DNA of 64,000 nt from Saccharum officinarum (taxonomy: Eukaryota; Streptophyta; Magnoliopsida; Poales; Poaceae): the NCBI GenBank assembly GCA_020631735.1, contig CM036188.1:14116214-14180213 (forward strand), read 5' to 3'. The position numbers and the translations under genes were made by a program. The notes beneath the pieces were generated by a model. It was not told the DNA's origin, made no database searches, and saw only the letters and a list, made by a program, of their open reading frames with translations. Of this stretch, positions 33,949 through 45,933 are shown one piece after another. Within the stretch, counting starts at the first letter, position 1; each line of letters opens with the position of its first letter.

Positions 33949-35160
33949 AGACGACCAAGTACTAGTTCATATGTCGCCCTCATGGCTGGTGGCGCATCAC
34001 TGTCCATATTGACCCAGCCCCTCGGCGCTTCCCAGTCTCCGACTCAGGAACTCTCCATCTCCATGCATCCATTTGGCACAGTCATGGAGATTTGGTTGCC
34101 AGTGCCTAAAATAAAAAACAGAGGAGCAATGTGTGAAGCCACATCAAAATTGACGCCATGATCTCCAATAGCGTAGCAAGTAGCCACACATCTCTGTCTG
34201 AGCTGGAAAATACCATTTCGCCCGAAAGTTTGCAGCGCACAGCGATACTGTCACTGCAATTTCTCGGTGACCTGACAGGATGAATCAAACAACCCCACAA
34301 CTAGCTGTTTATGCAGAAACACCGAATTTGCATCGCTTCCAATCTGTCATTGTTCCATGTGCTTTCTTTAAGGACCTTTTTCCTGAAAACAGCAAATTCA
34401 GAAATGAGAAGTTCTGTCACCATGCCTATCAGATCTTCCATATCTCCTACTCGCTCTGTCCAGAAAAGAATGCAGTTCTCGCATTTCGAGAAACCAAATA
34501 CTTTCAAATTTGACCAAAGTTATATAAAAAGAGAATTGTTCCAATACCCCTCTTTTTAAAATTATAAAAAACACTAACATTTATGATATAAAATAAATAT
34601 CATTAGATTAGTTATAAAATATACTTTCGTAATAAACTAATTTGAAAACATAAATGTGAATATTATTCACTGTAAACTTGAACTACTTTAATGGACACGA
34701 ATACCATAGTTGCATTCTTTCACCCTTCCGCATGAGAAGATAGGTACGGCGGACTGTAGACATTACTTATGAAATTTGTGGATGGAGGGACTATAGACAT
34801 CAGTAGTCATCTCCACAAACATCCTGTCACCCTACAGCATCAGGAGATGACTTGTTCACAGGATAGACTGAAATGTTATCTGCTGATGATATATACTTAG
34901 CGGCTGTTTGGTGCAGCTCCTGGGAGCTCCAGCCCCTCAATTGCTAAGCACTATAGCACAGAGCCGACTGAGCTAGGAATTGAGGCTCCACCGGCTCCTC
35001 TTTTTAGTTTATTTTTGTCTCAAGAATCAAAACAACTCCTAACTACAGTAACAAACACTAGTGCTAGAGTATTTGGAAGGAGAAGGAGCGCCCGAGAGCC
35101 ATACCAACAACTAGGAGAAGCACAAAAATGAAAGCTTCGATAAAAACGGTACCAAATTGG
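33949..35160. other. Intergenic stretch with possible NLR relic and MITE-like piece
   Basis: A minus-strand frame at 34301-34507 contains WTERVGDMEDLIGMV, loosely like the EDVID region of CNL coiled coils, but with no other support. At about 34905-35125, 'ggctgtttggtgcagctcctgggagctcc' and gctcc-rich sequence look like a broken MITE. No gene is supported. Confidence 0.3.
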
Positions 35161-35161
35161 G

Positions 35162-35163
35162 TT

Positions 35164-35213
<50 letters not shown>
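35162..35213. repeat. (TTTA)n microsatellite
   Basis: About 13 copies of tttatt-phase TTTA repeat in uninterrupted series. Confidence 0.95.
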
Positions 35214-35214
<1 letters not shown>

Positions 35215-35644
35215 TAATACATCGTGTAGGAGATGCGGAGCTTCGGAGCCCCTTGTTACATCAACAATAAAGACCTGAAGCTGGGTAGTCCCCCGTACCC
35301 CGAATGTTTGTGAGATGACTACTGATATCTACATTCCCCATACCTATTATAATCTAAGCACTCTGCATCATTAGTCATCTCCTAGCGACTCATTCTCAGT
35401 TCTCACCTCTCCGGAAATTTCTCCCATCAAATTAGATTTTTGCCATCCAAATCAGTAGGCTTCACAACTTTATCATTCTAATGGTTGATTTCACAAAAAT
35501 GTCAGCCAAATTAACACATCTCACATGTTTCGAAGATGGCTAACAACCTCTTTGTTGGGCAATATGGTGTACGAGTAACGATCTTGTTTTTGGAAAAAAA
35601 ACAATATACTTCTTTTATGCCGGCTACATTCAGCGGAACATACA

Positions 35645-35760
35645 GGCTGCAATTTTAGGAGTTGCTGCAGCATAAGGATACAAGGAAGATTCTCCGCTTG
35701 GCAAACAGAGCATCGGAGTTTGTCGCCCTGGACATGTTTGGCAAGAACGGATGGAGAAGT
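35645..35760 (+). other. Coding-like fragment of unknown family
   Basis: One plus-strand frame reads KDTRKILRLANRASEFVAL followed by DMFGKNGW. The balanced amino-acid make-up differs from nearby noise. There is no start codon, and the frame fades into AT-rich sequence after 35757. It could be an exon piece caught by a transposon. Family not recognised. Confidence 0.3.
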
Positions 35761-35849
35761 ATAATAATATAATTTGCTTATGATTTTTTCCTTATGTTTA
35801 TTACTGTCATTTCTCTTTTATTCTTGATTTAGCGATTGAGCCAAAACTT

Positions 35850-36843
35850 GTGCGATGCAAGAGACCAGAACTTTTCCATTTCCTAAAAAACATGTGCTTC
35901 TTGGTCGAGAGCTCCTGTGGCCGTGCCCGCGCCCGACGCAACTCCCTTGCCCTGTCCCCATCCCGCTCTGGACGCGGTGTCTGTTCAGACTTCGGACGGA
36001 GCTCCTGCGCCCGCGCCCGATGCAGCTCCTTGCATGTGCCCATCCTGCTCCCCATTCCGCTTGATCCACCGCGGCATCCCGTCCCCTCTGCTCCCGCATC
36101 CGGGCCTCCATCTTTGCCACACATCAGGGAGCCACAACAGCCGACCTTCTCTGTGTCACTGCTCGGGTAGCAGCACAGCCACCTTCCTCCACACCTACAA
36201 CCAAATCTATTACTTTTGCATCACTCTGATGAAACAATTGCAACATACGTCTAAAACAGGTAAAATATTTGGAGCATACACTTGCAACATAGCCATTGCG
36301 ACATATGCAACGTCTAGATAAAACAATTGCAACCTACATCTGAAACAGATGAAATATTTTGAATAAACTCTTACAACATACGTTTATAGCCATTGCAACA
36401 TGTGCAACATCCGGATTTACCTTTGTAACATACATATGAAACGCTTGCAACGTACCTATGAAATGTCTGAAACACATGAACATACGTTTGCAATACGTGT
36501 TTTTAGCGCAACATGGCGCGGGTGGTGCGGCGAACTGACGCGGTGGAGGCACCCAGCGCTGCAGTGGCTGCCGCGACAAGTGGATGGAGGCGTCCCGCCG
36601 CAGTGGAGTCAGCCGTGATAGGCGGATGGAGCGGCCGCGCGGGCAAAACGAGTCTGCGCGGCGCGGTGGAGGCTGTGAATCCGAGCGGGTGGGGGCGGGC
36701 GGTGTGGGCAGATGGAGACGGCCGTGGCAGTCAGGGCAAAACCACATGGGCGAGGGCGTGCGGCGCGGGCTAGAGCGAGCAGAGCTTGTGGAGCGAGGCG
36801 TCCGGACGGTCGGACGGACAGATGCCCGCTTCCCAGTATTACC
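35850..36843. mobile_element. MULE-like non-autonomous element or remnant
   Basis: The GC-rich left part (35905-36170), 'ttgcaacatacgtctgaaac'-type repeats (36215-36500) and GC-rich right part ending 'gcgtccggacgg...agtattacc' (36798-36843) follow the layout of the insertion at 15587-17202. Long overlapping GC-rich frames on both strands reflect composition only. The left boundary and target duplication could not be fixed. Confidence 0.45.
36215..36505 (+). repeat. 'ttgcaacat' interspersed repeats
   Basis: About ten units with 'gcaacat' and 'tgaaac' at 25-45 bp spacing. Related in style to the tract at 15895-16560. Confidence 0.65.
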
Positions 36844-36869
36844 AAAAGAAATGGACGCCGCAAAGAAAA

Positions 36870-37045
36870 ACTGTTATGTACGCTCTGGTTCAGATTAGAA
36901 CGGTGGTCAGACCATTCCGTGATTCGGCTAGACGAAAATTTAAAGATAGAATTTTTGGCTATTTTAATATTAGTTATTATTAAAAATAAGTATTTGTTCC
37001 ATCAAGATAGAATGATGTGCTATGCTGTAGATATAGTGATTTGGT
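36870..37045. repeat. Copy of the 18505-18770 segment
   Basis: See 18505-18770. It is part of the NLR duplication unit, here interrupted after 37040 by about 300 bp of GC-rich DNA (37046-37360) with no recognisable gene. Confidence 0.65.
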
Positions 37046-37369
37046 GGCGGAGCAGCGCGGAGGCAGCGCCAGAGGCGGTAGCTGCTCGCAAAGCGCCGAT
37101 GACTCCCCAGCCGCAGACGGCGAGGACGAGGTGGATCTTGGCATGACGGTTCACTCCGAGAACATGCAGAGGGCTGAGCGGTTCGCGCCAGGCCAGAGTG
37201 GCCTTCGGCGAGGTTTGCAGTGGACGCCGGGCCGGAGTGGCCACCGGCAGCGTGGGGGCAGCAGCCAACGGGGCTCAGTATCAGCGGCTGGTAAACGGTA
37301 GGAGACCACCACCGCTGCACAAAGTCGATCGGCCGGCTAGGTGATCGTAGGTGAATGAAGTCTAAAACA

Positions 37370-37535
37370 AGCGACCCAGATGACAAGCAGCTCCATCCAT
37401 GTACTCAAAACTCATAAGTTAAAAAAAATAGAAGCAGAAGCTTGGTGTTTAGTTATGAAATCTTCCGCTGTGTTACGTGCAATAGACTTCAGAACATACA
37501 AAATGGTTATTTGTTTACATCATCGACATGGGATG
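37370..37535. repeat. NLR 3' flank, copy C of three
   Basis: Matches 18776-18950 and 27855-28030. It shows that NLR-C kept its native 3' side. Confidence 0.85.
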
Positions 37536-37768
37536 AATGGAGCCAATGTGCAAGTTTCGAATTAACATCATTACTAGTAGGTTTTGGAGAAAAAATAACA
37601 TCATTACTAGTACCAAACGGATGAAACAAATCATACACAAGGAGATTCGAGCAGTAGTGCGCTGCCAACACGGCGTAAGGTACCCTTCGTGGCACTCCGA
37701 GACCTCCAGCAAAGGCGTACATAGACAGGCTATGGGCACAGCCATACAGGCAGAGGCAGGCAGCAGCG

Positions 37769-38476
37769 TCAACTAGAAGCGGGCTGGATTTCACTGTGGA
37801 CAAGCAGAGAGAAGAATCGTGAGCATAGAAACATTATTTGCCTTGGCAAATTCTGCTGAAAATAAAGTTAACGAGAAGGTAAAGCTGCTACTGTACAGGA
37901 TTCGCTGACCTGTCTGTCGTCGTTAGTATGATCACTTGTGAGATCTCTCCAGCGTCGTCAGGAACGGATTCTGTTGCTTCCACCTCCACATTGGATCCAT
38001 CAACGTCTCCCAGGTCATGATCGCTTCGGTCACATGACAGCCGCTGGACAGGACGATTGGGGTGTGCGTTCACTTCCTCTTCCAGCATGCGGAGCCTTGC
38101 TACCCTAGAATAATAACCGAGTGAAATCACCTTGAGCCTCAGAAGGTGCTTGACACCAATAATCCCAGACTCCAAATCGCAGTGCCAGATTACTATCCTT
38201 TCCATCTGAGGGGAGGTGCCCTCCTCAAATCTTATCTCTTTCAGGTTGTCCATACGGTCCAAAATCTCAAGTGCCCTGAGGTTCTGGAATGCTCCGGTTC
38301 CAAATACTAATTTCTCCCTAAGGTATGCACTGGAGTAAAACTGAAGGAGCATGAGTTTTGGCAGTTCCCCAAGTATCTCCATGGTTTTATCTTTAGCTGG
38401 CTATTCATTAAGAAAATCTTCACCAGGTGTGTAAGATTCCTGAACCAGCCTGTCATCTCTCCTATATATCCGTACA
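37769..38476 (-). pseudogene. NLR-C fragment 3: C-terminal LRRs and last exon
   Basis: Minus-strand coding (about 38476 to 37888) matches the last LRRs and tail of NLR-A: TMEILGELPKLMLLQF, FEEGTSPQMERI, GVKHLLRLKVISLGY, then the acidic tail. The donor at 37909 and the 25-bp last exon at 37769-37793 are kept. A short deletion in the 'SQLKEDKTM' area shifts the frame near 38393. The match to NLR-A ends abruptly at 38476, where the SIRE-like LTR begins. Confidence 0.8.
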
Positions 38477-40215
38477 TGCGAACACAAGGTTGACAAGTAC
38501 CCTTGGTGTTCGTTTTGTGACGAGTGATTGTCAATGTGATCTACGAAGTAGCTTTTGTGATGAGTGATTGTCAATGTCATCTCTTGGCTTGTGTTATGCT
38601 GGTGTGGAGCTCAGAGGCGGTGGTCGACGGCGAGGTGAAGGTCAAGGAGGACATGCCGTGCCGACGGACCGGGAGTGGTGAAGGACGGACATGAGGCTTT
38701 GACCGAAGGACCCGGAGGCCGGGTGACTAGCCGCGGTGGCTGACACTTGGGACATTGACAAGTGCGAGAAGACATGGGAGTGACGGTTTGATCGAGTCAA
38801 AACGGCGGACATGCAAGTCGAGCGAGGCTCAGGAGGACTTGGCGTGCCGGCCGGTCGAGGACGGCGGTGACATGCGTCGAGGCGGGGGACGCGTATGGAG
38901 TACGCTACTCGCAGATGGTTTGATGGTTTGGGCCTCAAAACCATCGAAGGCGGGTTTATAGGTTTGGGCCTCAAAACCCGGGCGGAGGTTCCGAGGAGGA
39001 ATGGACGGGCACATGGCGGCATCGGAGAGTTCGCGTCGAGGTAAAGCTACTAATAAGGAGGCACGGTGGCCGTCAGATGAAGATGACACTAGGTTGGACC
39101 ATAATGCCCTTGGGCTAAGTGGTTTCACTCAATTGTATCTAGGGGCAAAACTAGGAATGTATAATAGCCCTGTTAAATAGGATGAGAGAGCCCCCATCTC
39201 CCTCACCTCCTCCATTTGCATTTTTCTTTCATCCTTGTTAGGGTTCCCCCTCCCTTAGTTGCTTGTGTGAGAGAGAGGTCCACTAATCCATGTGTTAGTG
39301 TAAGAACCAAGAACTCAAGTGGGAAAGAGGTCCCGAATCCTCCTTGTGTCCTCCGGGATTCAGCGGAAGAATCAATCTTTGTGTTCATGATGTGTTCTTA
39401 CGGTTCTTCCTTTTGCCCTCTCTAGTTCTTGCCTTGATTCATCGTTTCTAGTTCATTTCGATCCGTTTTTCTTATCTTGATTTGATTTATGACGTGAGTT
39501 GAGCCTTTCCACTGAAGGAAATCAACCAATTCCTCACGAGATCGTAGATCGGGTCGAATCATGAACTAGGGTTCCTTTTTGGGCGTTTTTTTGTTCCCCT
39601 TCGATTTCTTGTCAATTGGCTTCAAATTGGGCGATGATCTCTTAGGGGTAGCTCACCTATTGCCTTGTGACCATGTGGTTAAAATTTGGTGAAAATTTGG
39701 TTTTGATTTGGCCGCAAATCGGGAGATTTTTGGTTGGAGGCGGTTTTTCACGAGCTCTGTTCTTCGCAACCTGGCTAGGCCACCTTCGCATCCCGGCTAG
39801 GCCAGGATCCTAGCTTAGACCGGGTTCTCATCCCAGCTAGGCTAGGTTTGGGCATAGTAGTGAGGAAACCCAGCTAGGCTGGCCCTCCATCCCGGCTAGG
39901 CTAGGTTTGGGCATAGTAGTGAGGCAACCCGGCCAGGCCGACCCTCCATCCCGGCTAGGCTGGCTTTGCTCAGTGCAAGTTCTTTCTTCTTCCGTATCTT
40001 GCGCGTTCGATCTCCGTTTTGAGTTCCATCTTTTGTATTGCCTTTCTACCGGTGTGTGGATTTTGTCTAAGTACTCTTGTCACTAGTTGGCTTGAGTAAT
40101 TTAGTTTCAATAACTTGCTTGTGTTTGGTGGTGATTTGGGATAGTGGCCGAAAATATTTCGAAAGAAAATTTATGGCTCCCATTCACCCCCCTGGTCGCC
40201 ATTTCCGGTCCTTCA
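38477..40215 (+). repeat. 5' LTR of the SIRE-like element
   Basis: It begins TGCGAACACAAGG directly after NLR-C sequence and ends CCGGTCCTTCA directly before the primer-binding site. It contains a 58/59-bp tandem duplication (39833-39949) rich in 'ggctaggctag' and, near its start, a duplicated 'gagtgattgtcaatgt' (about 38520 and 38562). Confidence 0.7.
39833..39965. repeat. 58/59-bp tandem repeat inside the LTR
   Basis: Two nearly identical units (39833-39890 and 39891-39949) with 'gggcatagtagtgagg' at the centre and part of a third. Flanked by further 'cccggctaggc' copies back to about 39770. Confidence 0.85.
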
Positions 40216-40216
40216 A

Positions 40217-40230
40217 TTAGTATCAGAGCC
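40217..40230 (+). other. Primer-binding site (initiator Met tRNA type)
   Basis: The sequence ttagtatcagagcc just after the LTR matches the usual TGGTATCAGAGCC complement of initiator tRNA-Met, with one change. Confidence 0.75.
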
Positions 40231-40278
40231 AGTTAAGGATAATTTCACCTTAATCAATCCGTGATCCACAAAGGTAAC

Positions 40279-42726
40279 ATGAAGCGTGGTTCTGGCAAAC
40301 CACCTTTCTTTGATAGGTCAAACTACCTCTATTGGAAGATCCGCATGTCCGCACATCTTCAGGGGATAGATTGGCTTGTCTGGGAGATTTGCGAGGATGC
40401 TACCTACATTGTGCTTGAACCCTGTGCTTGTGTCATGCAAAGATAAAAAAGATCAGAATAACGCTAATAGCATAGCTCACGCAGTTTTTTTCTCGAGTCT
40501 TTCGCTTCAAGAGTCGAGAGAGTCTGCGATTGTACTACCACTCGGGAGATCTGGGTGAGGCTTCAGAGCTATCACGAGGGGACCGCATAGATCAAAACCA
40601 GACTTTATGAGACGTACAAGAGGGAGTACGAGAACTTCACCTAGCTTGATGGCGAGTCTATTGACACCATGTTTTCTCGCTTTTAGACCTTCGTCAACAA
40701 GATGCGAGCAAACAAGGCACAGTTACCTTATGACGATCATGAGAGGGCACTCAAGCTTCTATATGCCCTAGATCAGAAGGTATGAGATGTGAAGGTGTCC
40801 ACGATCATTTGCCTTGTCTTCTTTGGTGTTCGTCATAGAGGAGCAGTTGGAGGCTCTTGGGGACGACAAGCTGGCGTTGGTCGTCAGCCAGTTTTCGCGG
40901 TTACACAACAATCGCTTGAACCGCAGGCGTGACAGGGGTTGGAAGGAAGGATGCTACAGCTGTGGAGACCCCAACCACTTCATCGCCCACTGTCCCAAAA
41001 AGAACATGCACTCCTCCGATAAGTACGACTCTAGCAAGCGCAAGGATAAGCGTGAGTACACCTCCAAGCACAAGTCGAAGGGAGGATTCGACAAGGAGGC
41101 GCTCAAGAAAAAGTACTTCAAGAAGGCTAAGGCCCAAGAGTGCGCCTTCCTCACCTCCCTCAGTGATCTTGACAATGGCACCGATGATGATTGTTCTTCT
41201 TCCTCGAGCGATGATGAGTCCGAGAAGAGGCGCGAGGACAAGTTGACTGGGCTTTGTTTCATCGCCAAGTCCATCCACAGAGCCTACTGCACCATGGCCA
41301 TGGATGAAGGGGTGAAGCCCAACAAGGACGTGCTTCTCGGCGATGATGACTCTACTGAGGTAAAACCCACCATCGATGCTCTTATTGCCAAGCTTGATAT
41401 CATGACAGATACCTTGATGAGTCAAGATAAGCTGCTAAAATATGCTGCTCGTGAGAGGAAACAGTTTAAGGACAAGCTAGAAGTTGTAGAGAAGGAGCTT
41501 GAGGAAGCTAAGAAGCTTGTCGTTCATGTGTCTGATGAGGTTGAGTGTGATGAATGTTCTATTCATATGACCAACTTTTCTAACTTGTAATCTAAGTATG
41601 TTGTCTTGTTAGATGAGAACGATGAGCTGAAGGCTAGGTCTAGCTTGTTGGGTACGTGCAAGTCTTGTTCGGGCTTGCAATCTGAGCTGACAGAGAAGAA
41701 TGCCAAGATCCTTGCTCTTGAGAAGGCCAGTTCAGATAGCACGATTGTTGAGTGTGCATGTTATGAGAGCTTGGTGTTGGAGCTTGAGTCTTGCAGGCGG
41801 GACAAGATGAGATCCGAGGAAGACAACACATACCTTCGGTCCATCTTGAATTGGGTGTCTTGTAGTGAGCCACAGTTGGGCATGATGATGAGCCAGTTCA
41901 GGCCGAGAACTGGGACATCGGGAGTAGGCTTTGCTTTAGGTGGGAATGATGAACATATCTATGGCAAAGTTGGTGAGTTCAGTGGTTTGAGCCCAAGTGA
42001 GAAACCTCTCACTACTCCCAAATTGATCAAGATCAATCCACCTAAGCCTACCGAACCCACTCTGAAAGATGGAGTATTTGAAGAACCTCCAAGAGCTCCA
42101 CCCAGAAACAAGTTTGGGTTCCAAAACCAAACCATCTCAGGAACTCACTTGACACTTTATCGAAAATCTCTGAGGATCCCCTTCCTAAAGCCAAAAAGCT
42201 ACCAAGAGTGACACATACCTACAAGAAAGTGAGCCAACAACCACCCAAGAGAGTGGTGAGGTATCACTATGACTATTGCTATAGGGATGGTCACCTTGCT
42301 GTGTTTTGTTTTAGGAGGAAGAGAGATGAGCGGTGGGAGTATGAGTTGAACAACCGAAACATGAACCATTCGCCCCATGGCGTACATGTGTCGCCTATTC
42401 AGAGGCGCAATGCTAGGCCTCGAGGGGCAATGCCTCAAGGTGCTAGGCCTCAGGTTGCGAGACCACGTAGTGGTTGTGGTGGTCATGCCCGGCGTGGTTT
42501 AGGTCATGATCAATATGATTTTGGACCTCATGGCAGTGGCTTTCAGTCCTACAGCTCTAGCGGACCATATTTTCCCTCACGTGGTGCCCGCTTTTCTCAA
42601 ATGGGACATGGCATGTTTGGTGTTTTTCCTAACACTTTTCTAGGGCAAATGAGCCAACACTGGTATCCTTCACAGTTTACTAACCCTAGTGTTACGTCAT
42701 TTGCTCATCCCATGCCCTTTTATTGA
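40279..42726 (+). pseudogene. gag region of the SIRE-like element
   Basis: Broken frames cover gag: N-terminal YLYWKIRMSAHLQGIDW (40321-40371), a middle part with TAG at about 40644 and 40683, a zinc knuckle CYSCGDPNHFIAHC (about 40961-41002) that binds element RNA, a long charged coiled-coil-like stretch (40980-41860), and a Gly/Arg/Pro-rich part (42208-42726). Spacer-rich gag proteins of this length are usual in this lineage. It is not translatable as one protein. Confidence 0.7.
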
Positions 42727-43142
42727 TGCAGCACGGAGGCCTAGAGAACACATGGCTCATTGATTCTGGCTGTTCGCGCTACATGACCGGAAGTTCAAAA
42801 TGGTTCTCTAGCCTTGATCCCGTGCAATGTATGGAGTACATCACATTCGGGGACAATAGCAAAGGTAAGGTGCTTTCTTGTGGGACCATTCGGGTCAACG
42901 AGAGTTTTGTCTTGAAGGATGTTGCTTTGGTTTTGAATTTGTATTTCAATTTGCTTTCAGTTTCGCAACTCCTTCAAGATGGCTTTGAAGTGCGCTTTAA
43001 GAGCGGCTCATCTCATGTTCTTGATTCCCAGGGAAATTTTATGTGCCAGATTCTCCCTTTTGGCCGTGTCTTTCGAGCTAATTTTTCTCACTCCTTTGGC
43101 TCTTCTCGATGTCTGGTGGCCGGATCCTCCTCTGAGATTTGA
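42723..43142 (+). pseudogene. Protease region of the SIRE-like element
   Basis: The frame contains TWLIDSGCSRYMTG, the catalytic Asp-Ser-Gly of a retropepsin, followed by LSCGTIRVN and NLLSVSQLLQDGFEV, typical of copia protease and pre-integrase sequence. It is 139 codons long and stops before the integrase zinc-binding domain. Confidence 0.75.
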
Positions 43143-43870
43143 AAGTGGCATAGGAGACTGGGTCACTTGAGCTTTGAGTTACTAGCTAGGTTGAGATCAT
43201 TTGACTTAATCCGATGATTGCCTAAGTTGAAATTTGAGAAGGATTTGGTGTGTCACCCGTGTCATCACGGGAAATGGTTGCTGCTTCACACCCACCTGTA
43301 AACCAAGTCATGACCAAGGAACCCGGCGAGCTACTTCACATGGACATAGTTGGTCCAGCTCAGGTTCAGTCAGATGGTGGGAAGTGGTACGTTCTAGTGA
43401 TCGTGGACGATTTTTCTTGCTACTCTTGGGTGTTTTTCATGGAGGGTAAGGATGAGGCTTTTTCACATGCTCGGGATTTGATTCTTTGGTTGCAAAATGA
43501 GTTCCCTAAGAATGCCATGAGAGTGATTCGCAGTGACAATGGCATAGAATTCAAGAATACTCATTTTGAAACCTTTTGTGCTTCTTTGGTTCTCGAGCAA
43601 TAGTTTTCCTCTCCCTATGCCCCTCAGCAAAATGGTGTTGCTGAGCGCAAGAATCAGACCTTTATTGAGATGGCCAGGACAATGCTCGATGAATATAGGA
43701 CTCCTAGGAGATATTGGCCTGAAGCAATCCACACTGCGTGTCATGTTTCAAATCGCATTTTCCTTCGAGCCTTCATAAAGAAGACTTCTTATGAGTTGCG
43801 ATTCAGAAGACCACCCAAGGTGAGTCATTTTAGAGTGTTTGGAAGCAAGTACTTCATTCTGAAATAAGGT
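43143..43870 (+). pseudogene. Integrase region of the SIRE-like element
   Basis: Pieces include LGHLSFELL, LLHMDIVGPAQVQ, WYVLVIVDDFSCYSWVFF and RVIRSDNGIEFKN, containing the first two acidic residues of the DDE triad. The third lies past a TAG at 43602 that replaces an expected glutamine codon, in QQNGVAERKNQTF. Further stops occur at about 43216 and 43864. Confidence 0.75.
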
Positions 43871-44005
43871 AATTTGGACAAATTTGAGTCTCGATCCTCC
43901 GATGGCATTTTTCTTAGTTATGCTTCACATTCTCATGCTTATCGTGTACTTAACCTTGAAACTAACTGAGTTGTAGAGACCTGTGAGGTTACCTTTGATG
44001 AGACT

Positions 44006-45262
44006 ATGCCTTGTTCTATTCCTATCTTTGAAAGTGCAGGTGATCAGGAGATCGGTGAGAGCATCTTTGTTGAGGAGAATAAGGAAGATGCTGATTGGAG
44101 AGATGTCGAGCCGATCTCTTTGGCTGCTCCAGTCGAGTCTACGATGACTACTTCGGCTCATGGCCTCGACCTGTCTTCTTCCACTACTTGGGGTTCGCAC
44201 GAGCCGCCTCCTCAGCTTACGCCGGCTGCACCTGAGGAGGCCAAAGCTGCTATTGAGGGGGAGGCGACTTCTTCAAGAGAAGCACCTCAGCACATTCAAC
44301 GTCACCAGCTGCCTCAGACCATGATCGGTGACATCAACCAAAGGGTCACACGGTCTAGGTCACATCAGATCTCACACTTCGCTCACTCTGCTTTCATAGC
44401 TTCTTTTGAGCCCCGAGATATTGGACACACACTATCTAATGCCGATTGGGTCAATGCTATGCACGAGGAGTTAGAGAACTTTGAGCAGAACCAAGTGTGG
44501 GTTTTAGTTCCACCTCCACCAGATTGCCACCCCATAGGTACAAAGTGGGTTTACAAGAACAAACAGAGTGAGGATGGGGTGGTAGTGAGAAACAAGGCGA
44601 GATTGGTGGCTCAGGGTTTTTGCCAAAAAGAGGGAATAGACTATGAAGAAACCTTTGCTCCTGTTGCCCGTCTAGAAGCCATTAGGATCCTTTTAGCATT
44701 TGCAGCTTTGAAAGGGTTCAAGCTGTATCAGATAGATGTGAAGAGTGCCTTCTTGAATGGGTACATAGAGGAAGAGGTTTATGTGAGGCAACCCCCTGGC
44801 TTTGAAAATTCTAAGTACCCCAACCATGTTTTTAAACTCCATAAAGCCTTGTGTGGTTTGAAACAAGCCACGAGAGCCTGGTATGAGCATTTGAAAGCTT
44901 TCTTGCTTGATAAGGGTTTTAGGATGGGTTCCGTAGATAAGACTTTGTTCCTCCTCAAGCAAGGCACTGACATCCTTTTGGTTCAAATATACGTGGATGA
45001 TATAATCTTTGGTGGCTCTTCTCATGCTCTTGTTGCCAAGTTTTCAGATATGATGAGCAGGGAATTTGAGATGAGCATGATGGGTGAATTGACTTTCTTC
45101 CTCGAGCTGCAAATCAAGCAAACTCATGAGGGGACATTTGTGCACCAAGGCAAGTACACTAAGGACATGCTCAAGAAATTCAATATGTGTGAGGCCAAGC
45201 CTCTTTCGACACCCATGTCGACCACGACGACCCTAGACGAAGACAAGGAGGGAGAAGCCTAG
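44006..45262 (+). pseudogene. Reverse transcriptase of the SIRE-like element
   Basis: This 418-codon open frame is the best-preserved part. It includes [65 protein letters not shown] and the catalytic [10 protein letters not shown], then the thumb region with [13 protein letters not shown]. It stops at 45260 where RNase H should continue, so it is non-functional as a polyprotein. Confidence 0.85.
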
Positions 45263-45933
45263 ACCAGAAGGAATACCGAAGCATGATTGGATCTCTGCTA
45301 TACCTGACGGCGACGAGACTAGACATGCAGTTCACGGTTTGCTTGTGCGTGCGCTTTCAGTCTTCGCTGCGTATGTCTCATCGTTAAGCCATCAAACGGA
45401 TCCTCAGGTACCTTCGTTTCACACTCGAGTTTGGTCTTTGGTTTTCGGCCTCCTCCTCTCTTTCTCTGTGCGTGTATTCTGATGCAGATTATGTTGGCTG
45501 TCGTACTAAGAGAAAGTCCACTTCTAAGACTTGTCAGTTTCTTGGGTCTTCACTTGTGTCTTGGTCCTCTCGCAAGCAGTCCACTGTATCCCAATCCACC
45601 ACCGAAGCTGAGTATGTTGCTGCCGCTGCTTGCTGTTCCTAGTTGCTTTGGATGGTTACTACCTTGAGAGACTATGACTTAGAGTTTAGGCGAGTGTCTT
45701 TGTTCTATGATAGCACCAATGCCATATGTGTAGCCAAAAACCCCGTTCTCCACTCCAAAACCAAGCACATAGAGGTTCACTTTCACTTCCTGCGAGACCA
45801 CTATGAGAAAGGGGACATTGACCTTATTCATGTTGACACCCATAACCAGCTTGTAGATATCTTCACCAAACCTCTTGACCAAGCCCAGTTTGCTCGCTTG
45901 CGAGGGGAGCTTGGAGTTTGTTTCCCTTTTTAG
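45263..45933 (+). pseudogene. RNase H of the SIRE-like element
   Basis: Frames read STSKTCQFLGSSLVSW, QSTVSQSTTEAEYVAAA, a TAG at about 45640 in place of glutamine, then FYDSTNAICVAKNPVLHSKT and KHIEVHFHFLRDHYEKG, the conserved copia RNase H core. The polyprotein ends at 45933. Confidence 0.8.

Noticed and set aside
34301..34507. NLR coiled-coil remnant on the minus strand
   Set aside because: A single short match to an EDVID-like region with no neighbouring NB-ARC or exon structure; recorded only as a possibility.
36334..37386. Several frames of 85-144 codons on both strands
   Set aside because: High GC and MULE-like repeat context explain the lack of stops. None resembles a protein family.
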